Shown: one piece after another, positions 30,782 to 39,886 of the stretch
How positions within the stretch are numbered: position 1 is the first letter of the stretch
Layout: each line of letters opens with the position of its first letter
From: Polyangium mundeleinium
GTDB lineage: Bacteria; Myxococcota_A; Polyangia; Polyangiales; Polyangiaceae
NCBI RefSeq assembly: GCF_028369105.1
Contig: NZ_JAQNDO010000001.1
Span: 3,155,001-3,219,000 of the forward strand
DNA: 64,000 bases
Direction of reading: 5' to 3'
The notes under the pieces: generated by a model
Told to the model about the DNA's origin: nothing
Database searches by the model: none
Seen by the model: only the letters and a program-made list of their open reading frames with translations
Translations under genes and position numbers: made by a program

Positions 30782-30919
30782 GAGCGCCGTCCCAAAGCGA
30801 GCGCCGTGCCGCGCGGGATTCCCTTGGTTTGCGCGGGGTTCGTCGGGAGAACCGTTGGCCGCGGGGTGGCGCCGCCATGGCGGACCCTGGCGGCCGCCAT
30901 GTGCTTTACACTCCGCGCG

Positions 30920-32386
30920 ATGTCGTTCGCCGGTTCCGACGAGCTGCTCTCCGCCTCCGCCCTGAAGCTCGCGTCGCTCGTGCGCGAAGGAAACCTCTCG
31001 CCTGTTGATCTCGTCGACCTCTACATCGCGCGCATCGAAGCGGAAAATCCCGCCCTCAACGCCGTCGTCGCCGATCGGTTCGAGCACGCGCGGCGCGAGG
31101 CGAGGGAAGCCGCGGACAAACTTGCCCAGAGGACCACGAGCGAACCGTTGCCGCCGCTCTTCGGCGTCCCTTGCACGGTGAAAGAGGGCATCGCCGTCGA
31201 GGGCATGCCGCACACGGCGGGCGTCTTCGCGCGCAAGCACCTGCGCGCCGCCGAGGACGCCCGTGTCGTGCGCCGCGTGCGCGAGGCCGGCGCCATCGTC
31301 CTCGGCGTGACGAACATGCCCGAGGGCGGCCTCTGGCTCGAGACCGACAACCGCATCTACGGCCGCACGAACAACCCCTGGGACCTTGCGCGCATCCCTG
31401 GTGGATCGAGCGGCGGCGAGGCCGCGATCCTCGCGGCTGGCGCGTCTCCGTTCGGCATCGGCTCCGACATCGCCGGCTCGATCCGCATCCCCGCCGCGAT
31501 GTGCGGCGTGTTCGGCCACAAGCCCACGGGTGGCCTCGTCTCGAATCAGGGCTACTGGCCCGACGTGCCCGGCGCGCTCGACACGTTCCTCTGCACGGGC
31601 CCCATGACCCGCCGTGCCGAGGACCTCTGGCCGCTGCTCGGGCTCATGGCCGAGCGAGATCTCGAAGGGGATCCGGGCGCGATCGATCTGCGCGGCGTCA
31701 CCGTGTACCCGCTCGAAACGACAGGCGCAGCGCGCATCCGCCCGAGCAAGCGACAAGCCGTGCGACGCGCGGCAGCGGCGCTCGAAGCCCGCGGCGCGCG
31801 GATCGCTGAGCTCCGCACGCGGGGCCTTTCAAAGGCGCTCTTCATCTGGACCGCGATGATGGAGGAAGAGGCCGGCGCGCTGACGTACGGCGAGGTGCTC
31901 GGCAACGGCCGCCCGATCCGGATCGCACGCGAGCTCCTCCGCGCGCCGTTCCCCTCGGCGCCGCACACGGTCCAGGCGCTGATCGTCGCGGGCGTCGAGG
32001 CGCTCCTGAAGAGCGTGCCCGCGCCGATCGCCACCTGGTCTTCCGCGGGCAAACGGCTGCGCGAAGAGCTCGAAGCCGAGCTCGGCCCGCGTGGCGTCCT
32101 CCTGCATCCGACGTACACGCGCTCGGCGCCGCGCCACTGGGAGCCGCTGCTCACGCCCCTCGACTTCGTCTGCACGGCCCTCTTCAACGTGCTCGCGTTC
32201 CCCGTCACGCAAGTGCCCGCGGGCTTTGACGATCTCGGTTTGCCCCTCGGCGTGCAGGTCGCAGCAAGGCGCAACGAAGATGCCCTCACCATCGCCGTCG
32301 CGCGCGCCCTCGAAGAAGACCTCGGCGGCTGGACGAAGGCGCGCCGAAAGACGCGGCCCCCGCGCCGCGCTACGATCGCACCGTGA
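30920..32386 (+). CDS. Amidase signature family hydrolase (FAAH/GatA-like)
   Basis: A 488-aa serine amidase. The Ser-cisSer-Lys triad is visible: Lys88 in 'CTVKEG', Ser163 in 'IPGGSSGGEAA', and nucleophile Ser187 in 'GSDIAGSIRIPA'. The spacings of 75 and 24 residues match mammalian fatty-acid amide hydrolase. Substrate is unknown; the C-terminal half resembles FAAH-like enzymes more than GatA, and no gatB or gatC is adjacent. ATG 30920 gives the normal N-terminus. Its stop overlaps the next gene's GTG start. Confidence 0.9.
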   Translation: MSFAGSDELLSASALKLASLVREGNLSPVDLVDLYIARIEAENPALNAVVADRFEHARREAREAADKLAQRTTSEPLPPLFGVPCTVKEGIAVEGMPHTAGVFARKHLRAAEDARVVRRVREAGAIVLGVTNMPEGGLWLETDNRIYGRTNNPWDLARIPGGSSGGEAAILAAGASPFGIGSDIAGSIRIPAAMCGVFGHKPTGGLVSNQGYWPDVPGALDTFLCTGPMTRRAEDLWPLLGLMAERDLEGDPGAIDLRGVTVYPLETTGAARIRPSKRQAVRRAAAALEARGARIAELRTRGLSKALFIWTAMMEEEAGALTYGEVLGNGRPIRIARELLRAPFPSAPHTVQALIVAGVEALLKSVPAPIATWSSAGKRLREELEAELGPRGVLLHPTYTRSAPRHWEPLLTPLDFVCTALFNVLAFPVTQVPAGFDDLGLPLGVQVAARRNEDALTIAVARALEEDLGGWTKARRKTRPPRRATIAP

Positions 32387-33057
32387 CGAATCCGCGTTTC
32401 CTCTACCTGCACGGCTTCGCCTCCGGTCCCCGCTCCAAGAAGGGCGTCGCCGTGGCCGAGCACTACGGCCGTCGCGGCGTCGACATCGACCGCCTCGACC
32501 TGCGTTTGCCCTCGTTCGAGCACCTGCGCGTCTCCGCGATGATCACGGAGGTTCGTCGCCGCATCGGCGGCGATCGGGATCGCGCCGTCCTCTTCGGGTC
32601 GAGCCTCGGCGGCCTCGTCGCGAGCCGCGTGGCCGAGATCGACGCGCGCGTCGCGGCCCTCGTGCTCCTCGCGCCCGCCTTCGACCTCTCGCGACGCTGG
32701 CGCGCGCGCCTCGGCGAAGCGGGCATGGCGCGCTGGGCCGAGACAGGCTTCCTGGAGGTCGACGATCTCACGACGGGCGGCAAGGCCCGCGTCGACTACG
32801 GGTTTTTCCAGGACCTCGAAGCCGTGGACGGCAACGACGGCACGCTCCCCGATGTGCGTGTCCCGACGCTCGTTCTTCACGGCACGCGTGACGATGTCGT
32901 CTCGATCGATCGCTCACGCGACTTCGCGGAAGAACGCCGCCACGTCACGCTCCACGAGCTCGACGACGGCCACGAACTCGTCGCGTCGCTCCCTTGGATC
33001 CTCTCCGCATCGGAGTCCTTCCTCGCGGCATTCCTCGGCTCGGTCGCTCGCTCCTGA
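32383..33057 (+). CDS. Small alpha/beta-hydrolase, YqiA/UPF0227-like esterase
   Basis: A 224-aa alpha/beta-hydrolase. 'YLHGFASGPRSKKG' is the oxyanion strand-loop, 'GSSLGG' places the nucleophile at Ser74, 'LHGTRDDVV' supplies the acid and 'DDGHEL' the His. The size and the opening HGF motif fit the YqiA family of single-domain esterases. GTG 32383 overlaps the amidase stop (GTGA), suggesting coupled translation and perhaps linked substrates, for example ester and amide bonds of the same lipid or peptide; that link is inference. Confidence 0.85.
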   Translation: MTNPRFLYLHGFASGPRSKKGVAVAEHYGRRGVDIDRLDLRLPSFEHLRVSAMITEVRRRIGGDRDRAVLFGSSLGGLVASRVAEIDARVAALVLLAPAFDLSRRWRARLGEAGMARWAETGFLEVDDLTTGGKARVDYGFFQDLEAVDGNDGTLPDVRVPTLVLHGTRDDVVSIDRSRDFAEERRHVTLHELDDGHELVASLPWILSASESFLAAFLGSVARS

Positions 33058-33227
33058 GTTGCCGCTTCTTCGATCTTCCATCATGCTTGACCTTCCTTGC
33101 CCGCGAGGGCGATCATCACCGCGCGCGGCGCACGCTGTGTCGCGGGGACCTTCATCCAACCAACGCGTGCGGCCCGCGGGGCACGCGGCGAGCTCGTCGA
33201 CGTGATGCACGTTCGCGCCATGGAGCC

Positions 33228-34814
33228 ATGAACGACGGTCGCCTTTCGGATGCGGCGCTCAGCGTCTTCCCCGAGCCGATCGCCATCGTCGACCGAGCCC
33301 TTCTGGTCCAGAAGGCCAACACGGCCTGGACCACGACGTTTGTTGATTCCCCGCTCGCCGAGCCCTCCCTCGCCGCCGCCCTCGCGAAGGTCCTCTCGGG
33401 CGAAACCACGCGCGCCGAGGTCACGCTCGAGACCCGCTCCGCGGAGCACGCCGTGACGATCGTGCCCGTGCCCGACGGCGACACGCGCGCCGCGCTCGTG
33501 CACGCGCGCCCCGTGCCCGTACGCGAGCCTGCGCCCCGATCCAGCGACGATCGGCTCCCCGCCACGCTCCTGCGCCGTGTCCTCGATCGCCTGCCCGTGA
33601 CGGTCTCGCTCGTCGACGCCGAGGGCCGGAGCCTGTTCTCCAACGAGACGCGCGCCCGCTTGCTCGGCGCCGCTGCCAAGGAAGAGCGCGAGAGCGGTAC
33701 GCGCGCGCTCTTGATCGACCCGGCCGACGCCGACTTCGTGCGCGAGGTCGAGGCGCGTGTCCTCGCCACGGGCACCGAGGAGATCATCACGAGCGACGTG
33801 CCCACCGCGCTCGGCACGCGCTCGATGTTCTTCCACCTCGTCCCCGTCGACGGCGAGGGCGCCGAAGAGCGGCTCGTCCTCTGCGTGGGGCAAGACGTCA
33901 CCGAGCAGCTACGCGCCGAGCGGGATCTGCGCGAGCAGCAAGATTTCATCCGTCAGGTCATCGACTGCGATCCGAACCTGATCTTCGTGAAGGACGACTG
34001 CGGCACCTTCCTGCTCGCGAACAAGGCCTTCGCCGACATCTTCGGCAAGACGGCCGAGGAGATCGTCGGCCAGCACGAGCGCGCCCTGAACGAACACGCG
34101 CGGGCCGACGGCTTCCTGAGCATCGACCAGCAGGTCTTCGCCACGCTCGAGGAGCGCACGGTCGAGGAGGAGATCCTCTGGCACACGGGGGAGCTGCGCT
34201 GGTACCAGACGACGAAGCGCCCCCTCGTCCGGCCGAGCGGCGAGGTGCACGTGCTCGGCTGCAGCGTCGACATCACCACGCGCCTGGAGACCCACCGCAA
34301 GCTCGAAGAGGCGGCCACCGAGGTCGAGCGTCGCGCCGTCGAGGCTTTCCGGCAGGCCGAGGCCAAGGCCGCGCTCGTCGAGGAGCTCGACCAGAAGCTC
34401 GGCATCATCGAGGCCCAGCACCAGGAGATCCTCACGCTTTCCGCCCCGCTGCTCGAAGTGGCGGGGGGCGTGCTCGCGGTCCCCATCGTCGGCGCGATGA
34501 CGCAGACCCGCGCCGAGGAGATCATGCACCGCCTGCTCGCGGCCATCGTCGAGCGGCAGGTCGCGAGCGTCGTCCTCGACCTCACGGGCCTCGAGACGAT
34601 CGAGACCCACACGGCCGATCACCTGATGAGCATCGTGCGCGCCATCCGCCTGCTCGGCGCCGACGCGGTCATCAGCGGCATCCGCCCCGCCGTCGCACAG
34701 ACCATCGTCGAGCTTGGCATCGACCTCTCCGGCTTCGTCACGAAACGCACCCTGCGCGCGGCGATCTTCTCGCGCGAGGTGGCCCGGAGCGCGGCCCCGC
34801 CGCGTCGGCGCTGA
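33228..34814 (+). CDS. PAS-STAS sensor protein (RsbR-like)
   Basis: A 528-aa cytoplasmic protein. Two or three PAS-like domains are seen: a degenerate one at about 10-90, one at about 110-230 ('LDRLPVTVSLVDAEGRSLFSNE') and one at about 245-355 ('VIDCDPNLIFVKDDCGTFLLANKAFADIFGK' region). A coiled coil (about 355-405) leads to a C-terminal STAS domain (about 410-515) with 'VVLDLTGLETIETHTADHL', the segment that in RsbR holds the phosphorylated Thr. RsbR-like proteins form stressosomes that relay signals to a switch kinase. No RsbT-type kinase is adjacent. ATG 33228 follows 170 bp of non-coding sequence. Confidence 0.85.
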   Translation: MNDGRLSDAALSVFPEPIAIVDRALLVQKANTAWTTTFVDSPLAEPSLAAALAKVLSGETTRAEVTLETRSAEHAVTIVPVPDGDTRAALVHARPVPVREPAPRSSDDRLPATLLRRVLDRLPVTVSLVDAEGRSLFSNETRARLLGAAAKEERESGTRALLIDPADADFVREVEARVLATGTEEIITSDVPTALGTRSMFFHLVPVDGEGAEERLVLCVGQDVTEQLRAERDLREQQDFIRQVIDCDPNLIFVKDDCGTFLLANKAFADIFGKTAEEIVGQHERALNEHARADGFLSIDQQVFATLEERTVEEEILWHTGELRWYQTTKRPLVRPSGEVHVLGCSVDITTRLETHRKLEEAATEVERRAVEAFRQAEAKAALVEELDQKLGIIEAQHQEILTLSAPLLEVAGGVLAVPIVGAMTQTRAEEIMHRLLAAIVERQVASVVLDLTGLETIETHTADHLMSIVRAIRLLGADAVISGIRPAVAQTIVELGIDLSGFVTKRTLRAAIFSREVARSAAPPRRR

Positions 34815-34877
34815 TACTCGATTGACGCCTCCTGACCCTTCCGATGTTCTCTCCGGGGGAACTTCGGAGGCAGAGGG

Positions 34878-36464
34878 ATGCAAAAATACGATGTCATCGA
34901 ATGGTCCCGCCGTGTCTTGCCCGTGCTCGGCGGGATGGCGCTCGCCGGGTGCGGCGGGGGCGAGCCGGTCGAGGCCGAGGGGCTCGTTTGTGCGGCGCCT
35001 GCCACGAGCCCGCTCCCGGCGAGCCCGGCGAGCCCCCTCTCCTGGAAAGGGCCGGGGGGCCCGGCGCAGACGTATTCGACGGACGTCCTCGGGGTCAATT
35101 GCGCGTTTCTCGATGGCGGCCCCGAGGACGACAAGGATCACCACAACACCGTCACCATGCTCGACGGGTACCTCGTCATGCCGTGGGCGCCCGAGTGGGG
35201 CGGCGGCGGCCTCTCCACGTTCCGCTTCGACGATCCCTGCGCGCCCGCGCCCGTCGGCACGAGCTTCTCGCCGCTCATGCGCGAGACCCACGCCGCCGGG
35301 TTTGCCCGGATGAACGGCTGGAGGGCCGTCGTCAATGGCGTGAACGGCATTCAATTTTGGGATCTCGGCAACCCCGCGGCGCCCGTGGTCACGAGTGATC
35401 TCTCGTTCAAGGGCGTCTTCTGGCCCGACGCGTATGCGCGTGTCGTCCTCTCGGTCTTCTGGCAAGCCCCGTACGTCTACGTCGCCGCAGCCGACAATGG
35501 CATCTTTGTCGTGGACGCGAGTGACCCGGCCAAACCCGTCCCCATCACGAAGTTCAAATTCGATCCGCCGCTCCGCGCCGGCGCGATCTTCGCCGTGGGC
35601 AACCTGCTCGCGGTCATGGCCGCCGAGGGCTCGCGCACCGTGCTGCTCGACATTGGCGACCCGGCGCGGCCCACGCCCATCCCGGGCGGCACGTTCGAGA
35701 TCCAGGACGGCGCGGGCGTCCGGCAGGAGGCCTATCACGCCCATTTGAACGGCGACAAGGCCTGGTACGCCCGCAAATCCATGGGCGGTGGCGTCATCAT
35801 CTACGACATCGCGAACCCCGAGGCACCCAAGTACCTCGGCGATTACCACGCGCCCGACGGGAACGGTGGATACGTCTTCCTCAAGGAGAACGTGGCGTTC
35901 ATCGGCGAGAGCCATTTCGCCGAGGCCGTCGACGTCTCCGATCCGACGAAGCCCTCGCTCCTCCGCCGCTTCAATCTCACGGGCGACCTCGATACGATCA
36001 TCCCCATCGGCAACGTCGTGGTCCTCAGCGTCGACGACGAAGCCGAGAAGGACCAGGGGAGCGCCGTCGCGCCCTTCCTCGAAGCCCCGGACACGCGCGG
36101 GCCCGAGGTGACCATGGTGAACCCGCGCGACAGCGCCAGCGCGCAGCCGCTCACGACCCGGATCGGCCTCACGTTCGGCGAGTTCGTTGATATCGGATCG
36201 TTATGGGAGGGCTCGTTCCTCGTCCGCAAGGTCGGCACGACCGAGCCCATCCAGGGCCAGTATTCGGGGCAGGAAGGCATCGTGAACTTCTGGCCCGCCT
36301 CGCCGCTCGAACCCGACACCGAGTACGAGGTCGTCGTCCCTGCCGGCGGGGTCGTGGATTTCAACGGCAATCCCACGCAGACCGAATTCCGCTCGACGTT
36401 CAAGACCGGCCCCTGCGCCCTCCCGCCGCCGCCACCGCCCTACTCGGAAGAGGAGGAGGAATGA
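34878..36464 (+). CDS. LVIVD-repeat beta-propeller lipoprotein with Ig-like C-terminus
   Basis: A 528-aa exported lipoprotein (lipobox 'GMALAGC', Cys about 25). The body is a propeller of LVIVD-type repeats; each ends 'DxxDPAxPxP', for example 'IFVVDASDPAKPVPI', 'TVLLDIGDPARPTPI', 'VIIYDIANPEAPKYL' and 'AEAVDVSDPTKPSLL'. A bacterial Ig-like domain follows (about 410-510, ending 'YEVVVPAGGVVDFNGNPTQTEF'), then a Pro-rich linker and an acidic SEEEEE tail. No catalytic motif is seen, so it is likely a binding or scaffold protein on the outer membrane. Its acidic tail codons form the Shine-Dalgarno of the next gene, and the stop overlaps that start (ATGA). Confidence 0.82.
   Translation: MQKYDVIEWSRRVLPVLGGMALAGCGGGEPVEAEGLVCAAPATSPLPASPASPLSWKGPGGPAQTYSTDVLGVNCAFLDGGPEDDKDHHNTVTMLDGYLVMPWAPEWGGGGLSTFRFDDPCAPAPVGTSFSPLMRETHAAGFARMNGWRAVVNGVNGIQFWDLGNPAAPVVTSDLSFKGVFWPDAYARVVLSVFWQAPYVYVAAADNGIFVVDASDPAKPVPITKFKFDPPLRAGAIFAVGNLLAVMAAEGSRTVLLDIGDPARPTPIPGGTFEIQDGAGVRQEAYHAHLNGDKAWYARKSMGGGVIIYDIANPEAPKYLGDYHAPDGNGGYVFLKENVAFIGESHFAEAVDVSDPTKPSLLRRFNLTGDLDTIIPIGNVVVLSVDDEAEKDQGSAVAPFLEAPDTRGPEVTMVNPRDSASAQPLTTRIGLTFGEFVDIGSLWEGSFLVRKVGTTEPIQGQYSGQEGIVNFWPASPLEPDTEYEVVVPAGGVVDFNGNPTQTEFRSTFKTGPCALPPPPPPYSEEEEE
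36449..36460 (+). promoter_or_regulatory. Shine-Dalgarno inside the upstream gene's Glu codons
   Basis: The sequence AGAGGAGGAGGA, which encodes the acidic tail of the LVIVD protein, sits directly before ATG 36461. With the ATGA stop/start overlap it points to strong translational coupling and fixes the start of the cytochrome gene. The nearest AGGAGG has a short spacing to the ATG. Confidence 0.65.
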
Positions 36465-38704
36465 GACGCGCGCGTGCCGGGATTCCCCTCGCGACGTTCC
36501 TCGCCGGGGCAGCCCTCGCGTCTTGCGGCGACGGGACCTCGGAAAAACCCCCGACGCCCGAGCCGTTCGCCCTGAGCACGATCGAGGGCCCCGCGGTCGC
36601 CTACGTCGGCGAAAATACTTGTTTTTCGCTTGCCGTCAAGGGCGGCCCGAGCGCCCAGGTCGCCTGGAACCTCGGCGACGGGACGGCCTTTCCCCCGGCC
36701 GTCCTGTTCACGAAGGTTTGTCACGTCTATACGACGCCCGGCCGACGGCTCGTCGGCGCGACCGCGATCTCCGAGGGGCAGAAGCTCGTGGTCACGCGCG
36801 GCGTGGCTGTGGTGCAAAAGCCCATGGCGATCCGGCCGAATGCGTCGAGCACGATCGTCCTCGACCCCAAGCACAGCGATCTATGGGTCGCGAACACCGA
36901 TCACGATCACGTCGCGCGGCTCGAAACGGAGCTGCCGCCCGTCCCTCCAACGCCGCAGGTGAGCTGCGACGCGCCGCGTACGCTCGCGATTTCGGGCGCG
37001 ACCCTCGCGGCGGCTTGTCAGGGCGACGGCACGGTCGTCTTCTACGACCTCGACAAACAAGCGACGAGCGGAAAAATCGAATTCGGGCCGGGCAGCGCGC
37101 CCTTCGGCATCGTCGCCGATCCGCGCAGCGAGGGCGTGTTTTTCGTGACGCTCTCCGGCACGGGCGAGCTCGCCGCCGTCCGCGCCGAGGGGAACCAGGT
37201 CCTTTCGCGGATTCCCGTTTTTCCGGACGTACGCGGCGTCGCGGCCATCGCGGACGGGACGGTGCTCGTCACGCGCTGGCGCGCGACGGCCGAGGGCGCG
37301 AACGTGGCCGTGATCGACGCGACGAACCCCGCGGCGCTCAAGGCGGGCGAGCCGCTCCTGCTCCCACCCGACACCGGGCTCGACAGCGACACGAACAACA
37401 GCGGCGTGCCGAGCTTTTTGAACCAGATCGTCCCCTCGCCCGACGGCGGCCGTGCGCTCGTCCCCTCGCTCCGCGCGAACACCGTGACGGGAATGTACAG
37501 GACGGGCAAACCGCTGAGCTTCGAGACGACCGCGCGCGCGATCCTCACGGAGATCGAGCTCGGCGGGCCCACGGAAAAACCGTTCGAGCGCAAGGCCGGG
37601 CGGTATGCATTCGACGACCTCGATTTCGCCTCGGCGGTCGTCTTTTCCCCCGAGGGCGACGTGATCTACGTGGCGATCCAGGGCGCTGAGCGGGTCGAGG
37701 TGCGCGACGCCGTGAGCTTCGACGTCGCCGGCTCGATCGACGACGTCGGCCACGCCCCCGACGGCCTCGTCCTGAGCGAGGACGGCAAGACGTTATGGGT
37801 GCACGCGTCGCTCTCGCGCGAGGTGCGCGTCTACGACGTGCGTGATCTGTCGAGCCCGCCCGTCCCACGCGGCACGCTCGCCACGGGGGACAGCGAGCCG
37901 CTGTCCGACGAGGTTTTGCGGGGCAAACAGATCTTCTACAGCAGTCGCGACCCCCGCATGAGCCGCACGAGCTACATGTCCTGCGCCACGTGCCACCTCG
38001 ACGGGGAAGGGGACAACCTCGTATGGGATTTCACCCAGCGAGGTGAGGGCCTGCGCAATACGATCCCGCTCGCGGGGCGGGCGGGCACGGCGCACGGGCC
38101 CCTGCATTGGAGCGCCAATTTCGACGAGGTGCAGGACTTCGAGCACGACATCCGCGGCCCCATGGGCGGGGCGGGATTTCTGCCGGACGATGTCTTCCAT
38201 TCGGGGATGATCGATCAGACGCTCGGCGCCCCGAAGGACGGTTTGTCCCCGGAGCTCGACGCGCTCGCCACCTACGTCGCTTCACTCGGCGCGTTCGGCA
38301 AGAGCCCGTACCGCTCGAACGACCCCTCCGCGCTGGCCTCACGCCAGAAGGGCAAGGACATCTTCTTTTCGGCCGAGGCTGGTTGCTCGACGTGCCACGC
38401 GCCGCCGCGCTTCACGGACAGCGCGCTCGCGGCCGACAAGAACTACGTGCTCCACGACGTCGGGACGCTCGGACCCGGCTCCGGGTCGAGGCTCGGCGGC
38501 CCGCTCCCAGGGCTCGATACACCCACGCTGCGCGGGCTCTGGAAGAGCGCGCCGTATTTGCACGATGGCTCCGCGCTCACGCTCCGCGCCGTGCTCCGCG
38601 ATCGGAATGCCGCGGACCAGCACGGCAAGACGAGCCACCTCGGGGACGCCGATCTCGACGACCTCGAGCGATATTTGCTCACCCTCGACGACGACGAGCC
38701 CTGA
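36461..38704 (+). CDS. Exported propeller-dihaem cytochrome (MauG/cytochrome c peroxidase-like)
   Basis: A 747-aa lipoprotein (lipobox 'GAALASC'). Residues 30-120 look like a PKD domain ('WNLGDGTAF...FTKVCHVY'). Residues 125-480 form a YVTN-like propeller ('LDPKHSDLWVANTDHDHVARL', 'VVFSPEGDVIYVAIQGAERVEV'). The C-terminal region (490-747) carries two c-type haem sites, Cys508-x-x-Cys511-His512 and Cys642-x-x-Cys645-His646, placed as in dihaem cytochrome c peroxidase/MauG proteins. It is probably a periplasmic redox enzyme paired with the LVIVD lipoprotein. ATG 36461 has the excellent ribosome site AGGAGGAGGA directly upstream. Confidence 0.87.
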   Translation: MRRARAGIPLATFLAGAALASCGDGTSEKPPTPEPFALSTIEGPAVAYVGENTCFSLAVKGGPSAQVAWNLGDGTAFPPAVLFTKVCHVYTTPGRRLVGATAISEGQKLVVTRGVAVVQKPMAIRPNASSTIVLDPKHSDLWVANTDHDHVARLETELPPVPPTPQVSCDAPRTLAISGATLAAACQGDGTVVFYDLDKQATSGKIEFGPGSAPFGIVADPRSEGVFFVTLSGTGELAAVRAEGNQVLSRIPVFPDVRGVAAIADGTVLVTRWRATAEGANVAVIDATNPAALKAGEPLLLPPDTGLDSDTNNSGVPSFLNQIVPSPDGGRALVPSLRANTVTGMYRTGKPLSFETTARAILTEIELGGPTEKPFERKAGRYAFDDLDFASAVVFSPEGDVIYVAIQGAERVEVRDAVSFDVAGSIDDVGHAPDGLVLSEDGKTLWVHASLSREVRVYDVRDLSSPPVPRGTLATGDSEPLSDEVLRGKQIFYSSRDPRMSRTSYMSCATCHLDGEGDNLVWDFTQRGEGLRNTIPLAGRAGTAHGPLHWSANFDEVQDFEHDIRGPMGGAGFLPDDVFHSGMIDQTLGAPKDGLSPELDALATYVASLGAFGKSPYRSNDPSALASRQKGKDIFFSAEAGCSTCHAPPRFTDSALAADKNYVLHDVGTLGPGSGSRLGGPLPGLDTPTLRGLWKSAPYLHDGSALTLRAVLRDRNAADQHGKTSHLGDADLDDLERYLLTLDDDEP

Positions 38705-38708
38705 ATCG

Positions 38709-38753
38709 AAAAAAAGGCCGCGGCCGGGCACGATGCGCGCCCCTGCCGCGGCC
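38709..38753 (-). terminator. Intrinsic terminator for the KGG-protein gene
   Basis: On the minus strand a 9-bp GC-only stem (GGCCGCGGC/GCCGCGGCC, 38745-38753 with 38716-38724) is followed by seven T residues (38715-38709). It is well placed to end the gene at 38787-38987. On the plus strand the same hairpin sits after the cytochrome gene but lacks a T tract. Confidence 0.85.
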
Positions 38754-38786
38754 ATGCTTCACTTGGCCGTATCAGCTCGGCCGAAT

Positions 38787-38987
38787 TCACCTCTTGTTCG
38801 AGCTGCCGCCGCCGCTGCCTCCCTCTTCGGCCTGCTTGCCTTCCTCGATGAGCTCGCGCACGCGCTGGCCGCCCTTGTGGCCGATCTCGGAGTAGAACTC
38901 GGAGCCGCGCTCGTCACGGACGGTCTCGCCGCCCTTGCGCCCCGCCTCCTCGACCGTCATTTGGCCCTTTTTCTGCTCCTGTGCCAT
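38787..38987 (-). CDS. KGG-motif stress-induced hydrophilic protein (GsiB/LEA-like)
   Basis: A 66-aa, highly charged protein without hydrophobic segments. Two KGG repeats are seen, 'EAGRKGGETVRDERG' and 'EIGHKGGQRVRELI', then a Gly/Ser tail. This is the pattern of Bacillus GsiB and plant Em-type (LEA_5) proteins that accumulate under stress and drying. ATG 38987 has an AAGGGAG ribosome site; the frame is open 31 codons further upstream with no family resemblance. The small gene with its own strong terminator should give a separate, abundant mRNA. Confidence 0.8.
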   Translation of the reverse strand: MAQEQKKGQMTVEEAGRKGGETVRDERGSEFYSEIGHKGGQRVRELIEEGKQAEEGGSGGGSSNKR

Positions 38988-39189
38988 GACGCACTCCCTT
39001 TCGAGTTGAAGGTCGTTCGGCGCGGCGTCCACGCGAGCGGCCCGTCCGCCCGTCGTTTCCCCCCACGCCACCTTCCACACGCGTTCTCTGGGGTGCGCTC
39101 CCTAGGACGTCGAGCGGCCGCCCCGTCGATTCGAGCGTCGTTTCGGGTCGGTCGGTTGGTTTGTCCGGGGACACCCGGGACCGTTTGCG

Positions 39190-39876
39190 CTAGATCCGGC
39201 GCGTCCGGCGGAGCTCGGCCCCAATGGCCATTTCGAGCGCGCTGCCGAGGTCGGCGCGCAGGATCGCCGGCGCGAAATCGAGCCCCTGCTCCGCGGCCGT
39301 ACGGGCCGCCGCCGCCGAGACGCCGCAAAGCACGACGCGTGCCCCGAGCAACGATAGCGCCCGCGCGATTCGCACGAGGCCCGCGGCCACGACGGGATCA
39401 ATCGCCGTGGCCCCCGTGATGTCGAGGATCACCGTGCGCGCGCCCGCCACGGAGACCTGCGCGAGCACGCGCCCCTCGGCCTGCGCGAGCATCGAGGCGT
39501 CGAGCGCCCCCGCCATCGGAACGAGCAAGACGCCGCGATACACCTCGAGGACAGGCGCGGAGAGCTCCCGGACCGCCGCGAGCAGCCGCTCCTGCTCCGC
39601 GCGCGCCTCCTCCAGCTCCTTCACGCGCGCTTCGAGCTCTTTGCGCCGCGCCTCGTCCCGCTCCCGGCCCCGGCGCAGCTCCCGCGCCACGCGGGCCACC
39701 ATGTTCGCCACGATTCCAAGCTCGTCCGTGCGCTCGATGAGGGGGAGTTCCTCGTATCGACCGAGCAGGACGCGGCTCATCCGCGCGCCAATCCAGCGGA
39801 GCAGCTCCATCTCTTCGTCGAGGAGCCGCGCGGCGAGCGTCGACTTTTGTTGTTCGGCCTCTGCCTTTTCGCTCAT
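39190..39876 (-). CDS. STAS-domain protein with HAMP-like and coiled-coil N-terminus
   Basis: A 228-aa cytoplasmic protein. Residues 35-70 resemble a HAMP or related dimerisation segment ('LIERTDELGIVANMVARVAREL') without membrane helices, followed by a long charged coil (about 65-110). The C-terminal STAS domain (about 112-215) has 'VILDITGATAIDPVVAAGL', close in pattern to the STAS region of the PAS-STAS protein at 33228-34814 ('VVLDLTGLETIETHTADHL'). It is probably an RsbR-like signalling component. ATG 39876 is chosen over an upstream ATG that would overlap the preceding gene; it lies 10 bp after that gene's stop. Confidence 0.8.
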   Translation of the reverse strand: MSEKAEAEQQKSTLAARLLDEEMELLRWIGARMSRVLLGRYEELPLIERTDELGIVANMVARVARELRRGRERDEARRKELEARVKELEEARAEQERLLAAVRELSAPVLEVYRGVLLVPMAGALDASMLAQAEGRVLAQVSVAGARTVILDITGATAIDPVVAAGLVRIARALSLLGARVVLCGVSAAAARTAAEQGLDFAPAILRADLGSALEMAIGAELRRTRRI

Positions 39877-39886
39877 CGGATGGCGC

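Noticed and set aside
34822-34850. Possible promoter TTGACG before the LVIVD gene
   Set aside because: No acceptable -10 element is found 16-18 bp downstream.
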